Positions 16,270 through 23,013 of a stretch of DNA of 48,980 bases are shown piece by piece. The stretch covers positions 1-48,980 of the forward strand of contig URIA01000010.1 in assembly GCA_900547765.1 (NCBI GenBank). Direction: 5' to 3'. Source of the stretch: an uncultured Collinsella sp. GTDB lineage: Bacteria; Actinomycetota; Coriobacteriia; Coriobacteriales; Coriobacteriaceae. The notes beneath the pieces are model-generated. The model was given only the letters and a program-made list of their open reading frames with translations. It did not search any database and was not told the DNA's origin. Each line of letters opens with the position of its first letter. The first letter of the stretch is position 1. The position numbers and the translations under genes are program-made.

Positions 16270-16336
16270 AGTTGCGGTGAAATACGGACTAAAATCGCCC
16301 TTTCGGGCACCAAACAGTCCCTATTCCACCGCAACT
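16270..16336. repeat. Long hairpin element after ppx
   Basis: Arms 16270-16290 and 16316-16336 are complementary at 19 of 21 positions (AGTTGCGGTG.. to ..CACCGCAACT). The loop contains a second hairpin GCCC-tttc-GGGC (16297-16308). It starts 12 bases after the ppx stop and could act as a transcription barrier, although no U-run follows. Confidence 0.7.
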
Positions 16337-16345
16337 CAACAGCCA

Positions 16346-16393
16346 GCACCTGGGGACGTTCCTTTTCTGCCGGCACCTGGGGACAGTCCCTGC
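16346..16393. repeat. Two tandem half-copies of the GGGGAC repeat
   Basis: GCACCTGGGGACGTTCC (from 16346) and GCACCTGGGGACAGTCC (from 16373) form a direct repeat about 27 bases apart. The cores GGGGACGTTC and GGGGACAG match the two core variants seen elsewhere in the window. They lie between the ppx hairpin and the end of the convergent ATPase gene. Confidence 0.65.
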
Positions 16394-16411
16394 TGAGCGC
16401 CTCCGCAGCCT

Positions 16412-17713
16412 TTATGCCAGTTTGTCGATTTGCCCAATTTCCCAAAGCGGAATATTGACGAGCGTGCCCTCGTCTCTATATGCCGCCAGGGAGCTCCTCA
16501 CGCAACGTTCGAGTTTGAATTTTTCGCAGGCTATTTTCAGGCTCTTCGCTTTAAGGTTCTCTGCCGCCTTGACCTCAAGCGGAAGCACGGTTCCCGCATG
16601 GTCGATGGCAAAGTCGGTTTCGGCATTGCCAGAGGTAGAGGACCAATACGCGGGAGTTTTGTCCTGGAGCAAAAGCTCCTGCGCGACGTATTGTTCGGTC
16701 AGCGAACCTTTGAACTCGGTAAAAACAGCGGATCCGTTAAGAACGATGGCCGGAGAGAGACCGGAGAGCGCTCCGAGGATGCCGGCGTCGATGCAGAACA
16801 GTTTGAAACCCGAGAGGTCTTCGTAGCTCGAGAGCGGTGCCTTTAGAGCGGAAACACGCGGCACCTTATGAACGATTCCGTAGTCCGTGAGCCACTGGAG
16901 GCTTTCCTCAAAATCGCGTGCGCGCGCTCCGGGGCGAAGGGCGCCATAGACAAACTTCTTGTTCTCCTTGGCAAGCTGGCCGGGAAGGGATTTCCAAACC
17001 AACCTCATGCGCTCGACGATGCGGGCGGGTGCATGTTTGCCAAAATCGGATTCGTAAGCCTCGATGATTTGCTGCTGAAGCCTTCGGGCTTCGATGAAGT
17101 CGCGTGTCTCGGCGAAAGCGGAGACAACTTCGGGCATACCACCGACAACAAGGTATTCCTTGAGCAAGTGCTTGAGCTTTTCGGTGACGTTTGCTAGAAG
17201 GTTCATGTCTGCGGCAAGGATGGCGTCGGCGAGCGGGTTGCCGTCGACGGCGCGAACGAACTCGGCAAACCCCATGGGATGCATAGTGAGCTGGTCGATT
17301 TTGCCGACGGGAAATGACTCGTTTTCACGTCGGAGCGCGAGGCCCATATAGGAACCGGCTGCTACGATGTGGTATTCGGGTGCAAGCTCGTTGAAGTACT
17401 TGAGCGAGGTGATCCCGCGTGGCGCCTCTTGGATCTCGTCGAAGATGATGAGCGTGTCTTCCGGCGTTACGGTTTGGCCACGTAGGAGTTCTATCTGGGA
17501 GATGATGCGCTTGGGGTCGAGGTCCCCATCGAACAGCGAACGTGCGCTCGGCTCGAGCATAAAGTCAAAACGAATGACGTTTCGATACTGCTGACTTGCG
17601 AATTCGTTAAGAAGCCACGTCTTTCCTGTCTGGCGGGCTCCCTTAAGCAAGAGAGGTTTGCGATTCGCCCTTGATTTCCAAGCGATAAGTTCACTCATAA
17701 GCTGTCGTTGCAT
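16412..17713 (-). CDS. AAA-family ATPase with C-terminal DUF4143 domain
   Basis: The product has 433 residues. The N-terminal AAA_14 domain has Walker A GARQTGKT (25-32) and Walker B LIIFDEIQ with Asp92-Glu93. A winged-helix-like middle part follows. The C-terminal DUF4143 domain has an ETDFAID...LPLEVKA pattern resembling the PD-(D/E)XK nuclease core. These ATPases are common and often strain-variable; proposed roles include toxin-like or mobile-element functions, none firmly shown. The start is ATG 17713 with GGGAGG upstream. The gene ends 155 bases from ppx. Its codon use is less GC-biased than its neighbours, which suggests later acquisition. A 33-bp repeat array lies in its promoter region. 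Confidence 0.85.
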   Translation of the reverse strand: MQRQLMSELIAWKSRANRKPLLLKGARQTGKTWLLNEFASQQYRNVIRFDFMLEPSARSLFDGDLDPKRIISQIELLRGQTVTPEDTLIIFDEIQEAPRGITSLKYFNELAPEYHIVAAGSYMGLALRRENESFPVGKIDQLTMHPMGFAEFVRAVDGNPLADAILAADMNLLANVTEKLKHLLKEYLVVGGMPEVVSAFAETRDFIEARRLQQQIIEAYESDFGKHAPARIVERMRLVWKSLPGQLAKENKKFVYGALRPGARARDFEESLQWLTDYGIVHKVPRVSALKAPLSSYEDLSGFKLFCIDAGILGALSGLSPAIVLNGSAVFTEFKGSLTEQYVAQELLLQDKTPAYWSSTSGNAETDFAIDHAGTVLPLEVKAAENLKAKSLKIACEKFKLERCVRSSLAAYRDEGTLVNIPLWEIGQIDKLA

Positions 17714-17736
17714 ATTGCCTCCCAACCCTCTCGGCT

Positions 17737-17742
17737 AGTATA
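17737..17742 (-). promoter_or_regulatory. Candidate -10 box of the DUF4143 ATPase gene
   Basis: Reading leftwards, TATACT lies 23 bases before the ATG with GGGAGG in between. The -35 hexamer at normal spacing would be CGATGG, which falls within the nearest 33-bp repeat unit, so the repeats may contribute to the promoter or its control. Confidence 0.5.
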
Positions 17743-17755
17743 GGGCCATTTGGGC

Positions 17756-17845
17756 GTTTCCATCGAAAAATGTGCGAGACAACCACGTTTTTCCATCGGA
17801 AAATGTGCGAGATAACCACGTTTTTCCATCGAAAAATGTGTGAGG
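17756..17845. repeat. Three tandem 33-bp repeats upstream of the ATPase gene
   Basis: Units begin at 17760, 17793 and 17826, exactly 33 bases apart. Each reads CCATCGRAAAATGTGYGAG with the spacer RYAACCACGTTTTT between units; the third is cut off after GTGTGAGG. The period is close to three helical turns, which suits cooperative protein binding on one DNA face. The units are contiguous, without unique spacers. Confidence 0.85.
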
Positions 17846-17871
17846 AAGTTCATTGGGTGGGCGGAATAAAG

Positions 17872-17900
17872 TAGTCAAAAAAGCCTGTCCCAAATGAGCT
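17872..17900 (-). repeat. Degenerate GGGACAGG-core copy
   Basis: Read leftwards the segment contains TTTGGGACAGGCTTTTTTGAC. The core matches the GGGGACAGG family with a T-rich right side, but the arms are not clearly complementary. It lies between the 33-bp repeats and the tRNA-Leu terminator. Confidence 0.45.
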
Positions 17901-17930
17901 GCTCTGCAGTTGACGGCATCCAAAAGAAAC

Positions 17931-17959
17931 GGGTCCGCATCCCAAAGGGATACGGACCC
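17931..17959 (-). terminator. Terminator of the tRNA-Leu gene
   Basis: GGGTCCGCATCCC (17931-17943) pairs with GGGATACGGACCC (17947-17959) with one mismatch. Read leftwards it is followed by GTTTCTTTT. It lies 12 bases beyond the tRNA 3-prime end. Confidence 0.85.
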
Positions 17960-17971
17960 GTAAGCGTTACG

Positions 17972-18056
17972 TGGTAGGGGCGGTGGGACTCGAACCCACA
18001 ATCCTTGCGGCGAGAGATTTTAAGTCTCCTGCGTATGCCAATTCCGCCACGCCCCC
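17972..18056 (-). tRNA. tRNA-Leu (anticodon TAA)
   Basis: The gene is 85 bases including an encoded CCA. The acceptor stem is GGGGGCG with CGCCCCT, the anticodon stem GGAGA/TCTCT encloses CTTAAAA, giving anticodon TAA. The T arm GTGGG-TTCGAGT-CCCAC is perfect, and a long variable arm (CGCCGCAAGGAT region) is expected for a class II tRNA-Leu. It reads UUA codons, which are rare in this GC-rich genome. Confidence 0.97.
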
Positions 18057-18087
18057 GTGAGACTAGAAGTCTAGCACAAGCCGTCCG

Positions 18088-18711
18088 TTACGCGTTGACG
18101 GCCATCGAGTGTTGGCCCGACTTCTCCAGGAACTCCTGGAACTTTGCCTCGTCGCCCTTGTTTTGGTATTGCAGGGCCAGCAGGTACTCCAAGCGGCAGC
18201 GCTTGACCGGGTCGTCGCCGGCCTCCTCGAGCATGCGCTCCAGCTCGGGAATGTCGTTGTGGCGCTTGAGGATCATCGTGTCGTACATCAGCTGACACTC
18301 GTGCGCAACTGCCTCGGCCTGACCGCCCTCAAAGCCCTTGATCTCGTGCAACAGTTCCTTGGACTTTTTGCGGTCCTCCTGGCCAACATAGTAGTTAAAG
18401 GCCTTAATCACCAGGTCGACGCGCTGCATCTTGGGGAGGTTGAGTCCCAGCAGCAAATCGAACATCTCGTCGGCGCGCTTGTGGTCCTCGCGCAGCAGAT
18501 AGGAGTTCAGGCGCAGGTAGTCGCGGTTATAGCGCGGGTACAGCATGCTGGTGAGTTTGCCATCGAGCAAACGATCGAACTCGTCCCACTGCTTGGCAGC
18601 CATAAGCTGTTGCAGGCGCTTGAACGTGGTGCGTTTTTTTACGCTAAAGAACACCGATATGGCGATACAAATAATGACGACGGCGGTCCAGAGGGTGCGG
18701 GAATCGGGCAT
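18088..18711 (-). CDS. Membrane-anchored helical repeat protein, unknown function
   Basis: The product has 207 residues. An N-terminal membrane segment (about 8-24, LWTAVVIICIAISVFFSV) is followed by a lysine/arginine cluster and a largely helical body whose spacing of aromatic and alanine residues resembles TPR-like repeats, for example FDRLLDGKLTSMLYPRYNRDYL and LEYLLALQYQNKGDEAKFQEFLEKSG. AAGGA precedes the ATG at 18711. It lies upstream of tRNA-Leu on the same strand and is divergent from the PTS IIB gene. I do not recognise a named family; a scaffold or assembly role would be a guess. Confidence 0.75.
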   Translation of the reverse strand: MPDSRTLWTAVVIICIAISVFFSVKKRTTFKRLQQLMAAKQWDEFDRLLDGKLTSMLYPRYNRDYLRLNSYLLREDHKRADEMFDLLLGLNLPKMQRVDLVIKAFNYYVGQEDRKKSKELLHEIKGFEGGQAEAVAHECQLMYDTMILKRHNDIPELERMLEEAGDDPVKRCRLEYLLALQYQNKGDEAKFQEFLEKSGQHSMAVNA

Positions 18712-18874
18712 TTTAGAGTCCTTAGTCGCTCATAAAGCGAGCGGTATGACAACACGTACTAGATGTATTATACGCAGCGCGCAAGCAAACTGGCATAAAA
18801 GCGCATCGAGGCTGAGCGCCATCGCTCGCTGCGGTACACTTACCTAAAGTAAACCATGAAGGGAGACATTACCT

Positions 18875-19162
18875 ATGAAGAAGATCGTTTTGGCTTGCGG
18901 TGCTGGCGCTGCTACTTCCACGCTCGTTGCCCAGAAGGTCGCTACCATGCTCGACGCCAACGGCTATGCCGGCAAGTATGAGATCGTGCAGTGCGCCATC
19001 TCCGAGGCCAAGGACGCTTGCGACGAGGGCGCCGACCTGCTGATCGCCACCACCGTTGCCCCCGAGGGCCTCACCTGCCCGTACGTGAGCGGCGTGCCCT
19101 TCATGACCGGCATGAACCGCGTTGCTGCCGAGAAGGCCGTCCTTGACGTTATGGCTCAGTAG
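18875..19162 (+). CDS. PTS IIB component, galactitol (GatB)-like
   Basis: The product has 95 residues, the size of a free IIB domain. The phosphorylated cysteine is Cys8 in VLACGAGAATSTL. From memory, E. coli GatB has VACGGAVATST and PLVHGMPFVSGVG, and the second is matched here by PYVSGVPFMTGMN. IIB accepts phosphate from IIA and passes it to the sugar on IIC. Neither IIA nor IIC is encoded nearby; the next gene, 11 bases on, encodes a VOC protein. AAGGGAGA precedes the start. It may work with a remote PTS or have a regulatory role. Confidence 0.88.
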   Translation: MKKIVLACGAGAATSTLVAQKVATMLDANGYAGKYEIVQCAISEAKDACDEGADLLIATTVAPEGLTCPYVSGVPFMTGMNRVAAEKAVLDVMAQ

Positions 19163-19173
19163 GCGCTGCCTGT

Positions 19174-19548
19174 ATGAATGAGCAGAACGCCAATCCGGTC
19201 GAGCTCTTTGGCATGCGCGTTGCCCATGTGGGCATTAACGCCACCGACCCGGCAGACGCCCTGGAGATCGCGGAGCTGTTCTCGACGATGATGGGCCTGC
19301 CCGTTATCGAGACCCCCGTTTCGTACTTTAACGATTCGCTGGTCGAGATCATGAAGCAGAACGGTCGTGGCACCAAGGGCCACATCGGCTTTGCCGTTAA
19401 CGACATCGATGCAGCTGAGAAGTGGTTTGCCGAGCGCGGGCTCGAGGTCAACGAGGAGTCGCGCGTGCTGCTGCCCGACGGCGGTACCAAGCTCGTGTAC
19501 TTTAAGCGCGAGTTCGCCGGTTTCGCCGTGCATCTGTGCCGCGAGTAG
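19174..19548 (+). CDS. VOC (glyoxalase-like) family protein, aldolase-associated type
   Basis: The product has 124 residues with a single VOC unit. RVAHVGINATDPADALEIAE begins the fold, GHIGFAVNDIDAAEKWFAERG continues it, and GGTKLVYFKREFAGFAVHLC ends it. From memory this subtype also occurs as a C-terminal domain on KDPG/KHG aldolases of Firmicutes, which suggests a role near 2-keto-3-deoxy sugar acid metabolism. The metal site is incomplete compared with true glyoxalase I. It follows the PTS IIB gene by 11 bases and is followed by a bidirectional terminator, so the two form a small operon. Confidence 0.8.
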   Translation: MNEQNANPVELFGMRVAHVGINATDPADALEIAELFSTMMGLPVIETPVSYFNDSLVEIMKQNGRGTKGHIGFAVNDIDAAEKWFAERGLEVNEESRVLLPDGGTKLVYFKREFAGFAVHLCRE

Positions 19549-19570
19549 CGCACAAGCTGCCATAGCTAGC

Positions 19571-19608
19571 AAAAAGGGATAGGGCCGTGTGGCCCTATCC
19601 CTTTATTT
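19571..19608 (+). terminator. Bidirectional terminator between the VOC gene and the convergent sensor kinase
   Basis: AAAAAGGGATAGGGCC (19571-19586) pairs with GGCCCTATCCCTTTATTT (19591-19608) around a GTGT loop. There are T-rich tails in both directions, which suits the convergent genes. Confidence 0.9.
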
Positions 19609-19623
19609 ATGCCGAGGGGCTTC

Positions 19624-20919
19624 CTAGCGCGGCAGGCGAATCGTAAAGCGGCTGCCGACACCCTCGACTGAGGTCACGCCGATGACACCGCCATGGCTGT
19701 CGACGATCCACTTGGCAATGGCGAGTCCCAGACCCGAGCCCTGCGCGCCGGCATCGCGTGCGTTGTCGGCGCGGTAGAACCGTTCAAAAGCGTGAGCTGC
19801 GGATTCCTGGTTCATGCCGATACCCTCGTCCTCAACACTTATGTCGATCGTGCCCGCGCCCGCATCCGGCACTACGCCAAATCTGATGGACGTGCCCGCG
19901 TTCGAATACTTGGCGGCGTTTTGCACGATCACGCGCAGAGCCTGCTTCACGAGCGCCACGTCGACGGGCGCGTCGCAACGCGGGTCGCTGACAAGCGCAG
20001 CGTCAAAGGCCAGCCGATACGTGTGCGCGGCATCGATCATCTGCGATTCCTCGCATACCTCGCCGACCAGTGCGGCCAGGTTGGTATCCGCACGCCGCAG
20101 GACCGTGCGTCCGGCATCGCCGCGCGCCAAAAACAGCAGCTGCTCCACGAACTCCTGCATATGCTCGCTTTCGGCCTTGAGGGACGCGATGGATTCCGCC
20201 AGCACGTCCGGGTCATCTTTGCCCCAGCGGTCGAGCATGTTTACGTAACCCTGAATCACCGCGATGGGCGTTCGTAGCTCGTGGCTTGCATCGTTGACAA
20301 AGTGCATCTGCTGCAGCTTTGCCTCTTGCATCTGGCGCAGCAGGCGGTTGAGCGCGACCTCGATGCTCGCCAGGTCGGCGTCGCCGGTGGTGACGCTCGG
20401 CGAGTCGACGCTTGCGCGCTCGATGGCCTGCTCCAGCGTTTCCATCTTGCCGCCGGAGAGCTGCATACGGCTGAGCTCGTCTACGCGCAGGGCCAGGTCG
20501 TTGAGCGGTGCCATGGTGCGGCGCACGCGGCGGGCGCCGCCGAGCATGTTGAGCACGCTGATGACCTGCCCACCTGCAACGACAAGATAGAGGGGCCACA
20601 GCGCGATGAGGTCCTGCGCGAGGGGGAAGGTCTTGGTGGTGCGCGCAAGCTCGACGGTATAGGTGAGCGTGGCGGGGTCCCAGCCGTGCGCGGGCGTCAG
20701 CGACATGCCGTGGACGGCGGCACCGGGGATCCATCCCGCGGTAAACGCGCCGTCGGGCAGCGTTTGGTTATAGCCATAGATGAGGATCGCCGCCGCAGCA
20801 ACCAGCAGCCACAGGTCGAGCCAGATGTAGCTCGCCAGGCGGCGCCACATGTAGCTCCAGTTGATGGCACGGGCGATGGAGGTGACGCGCTTGGTCTCGG
20901 CGTTACGCGCGGCAGACAT
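19624..20919 (-). CDS. Sensor histidine kinase
   Basis: The product has 431 residues. Membrane segments lie at about 29-50 and 104-126, enclosing a small extracellular loop of about 50 residues. HAMP-like sequence follows, then the phosphoacceptor His213 in NDASHELRTPIAVIQGY. The catalytic domain has the N box QNAAKYSNAG, G1 DEGIGMNQE, F box FERFYRAD and G2 GSGLGLAIAKWIV. The start ATG 20919 overlaps the end of the response-regulator gene by 17 bases, with GGGGTGGGCT upstream. It phosphorylates the regulator encoded at 20903-21688; the stimulus is unknown. Confidence 0.93.
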   Translation of the reverse strand: MSAARNAETKRVTSIARAINWSYMWRRLASYIWLDLWLLVAAAAILIYGYNQTLPDGAFTAGWIPGAAVHGMSLTPAHGWDPATLTYTVELARTTKTFPLAQDLIALWPLYLVVAGGQVISVLNMLGGARRVRRTMAPLNDLALRVDELSRMQLSGGKMETLEQAIERASVDSPSVTTGDADLASIEVALNRLLRQMQEAKLQQMHFVNDASHELRTPIAVIQGYVNMLDRWGKDDPDVLAESIASLKAESEHMQEFVEQLLFLARGDAGRTVLRRADTNLAALVGEVCEESQMIDAAHTYRLAFDAALVSDPRCDAPVDVALVKQALRVIVQNAAKYSNAGTSIRFGVVPDAGAGTIDISVEDEGIGMNQESAAHAFERFYRADNARDAGAQGSGLGLAIAKWIVDSHGGVIGVTSVEGVGSRFTIRLPR

Positions 20920-21688
20920 AGCCCACCCCGCGCACGGTTTGGATGATGCGGGCACCGCCGGCGTCTTCGATCTTGGCGCGCAGGTGCGCGATGTGCACGT
21001 CGACGTTGTTGGTGTCGCCCACGTATTCGTAGCCCAGCGCCTCGTGCGCGATGCGCTCGCGCGTGAGCACGGTTTCGGCATGCGTCATAAGCAGGGCGAG
21101 GACGTCGAACTCGCGGGCCGTGAGCGCGATGGGCGAGCCGCCGACCGTGACTTCGCGGCGGTCGGGATCGAGCGCGACCGAACCCACGGCGAGCGCGGCG
21201 GGGGAGGGCGCGGCGGAAGCCTGGGTCGAGTCGCCGACCGGGGGCATCGCAGCGGCTCCGGTGCCCGCGCCGCCTGCCGTACCCGCCCCAGTACCGGCGC
21301 CGCCAACGCCCGAAGCCGCTCGCACGGCTTCCGAGCGCTTCAGCGCCACGCGGATCCGTGCGAACAGCTCCTCAATCGCAAATGGCTTGGTCAGGTAATC
21401 GTCGGCGCCGGCATCGAGCCCGGCCACTTTGTCCATCACGGCATCGCGCGCGGTGACCATAATCACCGGCACATCCTTGTGCTTGCGGACACGCCGCAAG
21501 ACCTCCATGCCGTTGAGCTGCGGCAACAGCACGTCGAGCAGAATCAGATCGTAGTCGCGCTCCAGCGCCAGGTCCACGGCAGTGCGGCCATCGGCGGCGT
21601 GTTCCACCTGGTAGCCCTCGTGCTCCAGCTCGAGCGTCACAAAGCGGGCGATTTTCTCCTCGTCCTCTACGATCAGGATCCGTGCCAT
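20903..21688 (-). CDS. OmpR/PhoB-family response regulator
   Basis: The product has 261 residues. The receiver domain has the acidic pair in VEDEEK, phosphoacceptor Asp52 in LLDVLLPQ, the Thr of MVTARD and Lys of DYLTKPFAIEELFARI. The winged-helix domain ends with NVDVHIAHLRAKIEDAGGARIIQTVRGVGYVC. An exceptionally Gly/Ala/Pro-rich linker of about 45 residues (from about 125 to 170) joins the two. The 18-base gap to the DUF4342 gene upstream and the overlap with the kinase gene suggest a three-gene operon. Confidence 0.95.
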   Translation of the reverse strand: MARILIVEDEEKIARFVTLELEHEGYQVEHAADGRTAVDLALERDYDLILLDVLLPQLNGMEVLRRVRKHKDVPVIMVTARDAVMDKVAGLDAGADDYLTKPFAIEELFARIRVALKRSEAVRAASGVGGAGTGAGTAGGAGTGAAAMPPVGDSTQASAAPSPAALAVGSVALDPDRREVTVGGSPIALTAREFDVLALLMTHAETVLTRERIAHEALGYEYVGDTNNVDVHIAHLRAKIEDAGGARIIQTVRGVGYVCRA

Positions 21689-21706
21689 GCGTGCCCCCGT
21701 CTGCGA

Positions 21707-22249
21707 TTACTTGTCGTCGTTGAGATTTTGCTTGATGTCGTCCGCGGCGTTAGCAGCGCTATCCATAAGGTTGTTGATGCTGCCGGGCACGTCGCCGTCG
21801 CTGTCGATGCGGTAGCGCATGCCAAAGAACAGGCCAATCAGCATCAGCCATATCGTGGCGCCCCAGGCAAACAGCGCGACGATGGGAATCAGGATAGGGA
21901 TGTTGAGGATGATCGCATCGCGGCGCGTGGCGATAAACTTGGTGTCCAGACTCAGGCGGAAGAGCTTTTTGAGGTACTCCCACACGCTGTCCATCTTCTT
22001 GGAGAAGTCGGTCTTTTCGCTCGACTTTTCGTAGGCTGCCTGCGCGGCGACCATCTCGGCAGAGGGCTCATCGACTGGCGCGGACTCGGTGGCGGCATGC
22101 GCCGACGTGGTCTGGGTCTTGCCCTGCGACTCGAGCCAAATGATGGCATCCAAAACGTTGCCGTCGGCAGCGTCGAGCGCCGCCTTGGCATCGGTGTAAC
22201 TCACGTTGCACTTGGTGCGGATGGTTTCAACTTTTTCGAGGTCGTCCAT
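21707..22249 (-). CDS. DUF4342 protein with UBA/EF-Ts-like N-terminus and membrane segments
   Basis: The product has 180 residues. Residues about 5-42 (KVETIRTKCNVSYTDAKAAL, then GNVLDAIIWLE) resemble the UBA-like fold at the start of EF-Ts and DUF4342 proteins. A charged Ala/Glu/Ser linker follows. A hydrophobic stretch (about 113-143, IILNIPILIPIVALFAWGA and onward) probably spans the membrane once or twice, and the tail is polar. AAAGGACAGG precedes the ATG at 22249. It lies 18 bases upstream of the response regulator on the same strand, so it may be part of the signalling unit, for example as a membrane accessory protein. Confidence 0.8.
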   Translation of the reverse strand: MDDLEKVETIRTKCNVSYTDAKAALDAADGNVLDAIIWLESQGKTQTTSAHAATESAPVDEPSAEMVAAQAAYEKSSEKTDFSKKMDSVWEYLKKLFRLSLDTKFIATRRDAIILNIPILIPIVALFAWGATIWLMLIGLFFGMRYRIDSDGDVPGSINNLMDSAANAADDIKQNLNDDK

Positions 22250-22576
22250 GACCTGTCCTTTCGTTCGATGGGCGCGACGCCGGGCAATTTGCTCGGGCGC
22301 GAGCGTTGCGTTCGGCGGTTTGCGTTGCGCCGCCCCGCCCTTGGTCGAACTCTATAGTGCAGGTTATAGATTAAGCGATTCTTGAGCCAAGATTAATGTT
22401 GGATGAGTTTTTGGGTGGCAGTGGGAAAAGTATTAGACCTCGATAGCGGGAGATGGGGTGCCGGTACAAAACGGCGTCAAGGGTTGGTCGAGCAGGCGGT
22501 TTTCAGACGACTGGGACATGGCGGGCGGTCGATCGCCTATACTGGTTGAGCTCAACTGGAGAGGTGATAACTAGTT
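22250..22576. other. 327-base divergent promoter region
   Basis: The left part carries a plausible promoter for the DUF4342 operon reading left: TTGGCT (22385-22390) and TATAAC (22363-22368) with 16 bases between. The right part carries the TATACT of the Nudix gene (22538-22543). Between them (22391-22537) I see no repeat, RNA or reading frame that can be supported. Confidence 0.5.
22538..22543 (+). promoter_or_regulatory. Candidate -10 box of the Nudix gene
   Basis: TATACT lies 33 bases before the ATG at 22577, leaving a short leader with GGAGAGG as ribosome site. The -35 region (GGACAT, 22514-22519, 18 bases upstream) is weak. Confidence 0.5.
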
Positions 22577-22972
22577 ATGAAATCAATCAATGTTGCAGCA
22601 GCGATTATTCAGAAGGACGGGAAAATCCTGAGCTGCCAGCGCGGCTATGGCGAGTTTAAAGACGGCTGGGAGTTTCCGGGCGGAAAGCTCGAGCCGGGCG
22701 AGACCGGCGAGCAGGCAATCGTGCGCGAGATTCAGGAAGAGCTCGAGGTCACGATCGGCAACCTCGACTATCTTTGCACGGTCGAACACGATTACGAGAC
22801 GTTTCACCTGTCGATGCAGTGCTACCTAGCTAACATCCTTTCGGGGGAGTTCAAAGAGCACGCTCATGAGGACATGAAGTGGCTCGATACCAATAACTTG
22901 TGGGATGTCGATTGGCTTCCAGCGGACGTTAAAGTCGTTAGGGAGCTCGAAAAGAAACTCGGGCTTATGTAA
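22577..22972 (+). CDS. MutT/CTP-pyrophosphohydrolase-like Nudix hydrolase
   Basis: The product has 131 residues. The Nudix box is complete: GGKLEPGETGEQAIV followed by REIQEELEV. The N-terminus VAAAIIQKDGKILSCQRG and the tail WLPADVKVVRELEKKL match (d)NTP pyrophosphohydrolases of the MutT/NudG type, which cleave oxidised or non-canonical nucleotides such as 8-oxo-dGTP or modified CTP. The gene converges on the PLD-helicase-DUF3427 gene, with a shared terminator. The adjacency may mean a joint role in nucleic-acid quality control or defence, but the convergent orientation argues against one operon. Confidence 0.9.
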   Translation: MKSINVAAAIIQKDGKILSCQRGYGEFKDGWEFPGGKLEPGETGEQAIVREIQEELEVTIGNLDYLCTVEHDYETFHLSMQCYLANILSGEFKEHAHEDMKWLDTNNLWDVDWLPADVKVVRELEKKLGLM

Positions 22973-23012
22973 GAAAGGAGCGGACGTCGCATGGCGGCCC
23001 CGCTCCTTCTTT
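22971..23012 (+). terminator. Bidirectional terminator between the Nudix and helicase genes
   Basis: AAGAAAGGAGCGG (22971-22983) pairs with CCGCTCCTTCTTT (23000-23012). A/T-rich ends on both sides give a T-run in either direction. Confidence 0.88.
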
Positions 23013-23013
23013 G

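Noticed and set aside
17760..17845. 33-bp repeats considered as a CRISPR array
   Set aside because: The repeats are directly contiguous with no unique spacers, and no cas gene is nearby.
17735..18001. Possible 88-residue protein with a repeated RTFxDGKTWLS peptide
   Set aside because: The frame overlaps the 3-prime end of tRNA-Leu and its terminator, has no ribosome site, and its peptide repeat simply reflects the 33-bp DNA repeat.
17972..18056. tRNA-Leu as attachment site of an integrated element
   Set aside because: No integrase and no duplicated tRNA 3-prime end were seen on either side within the window.
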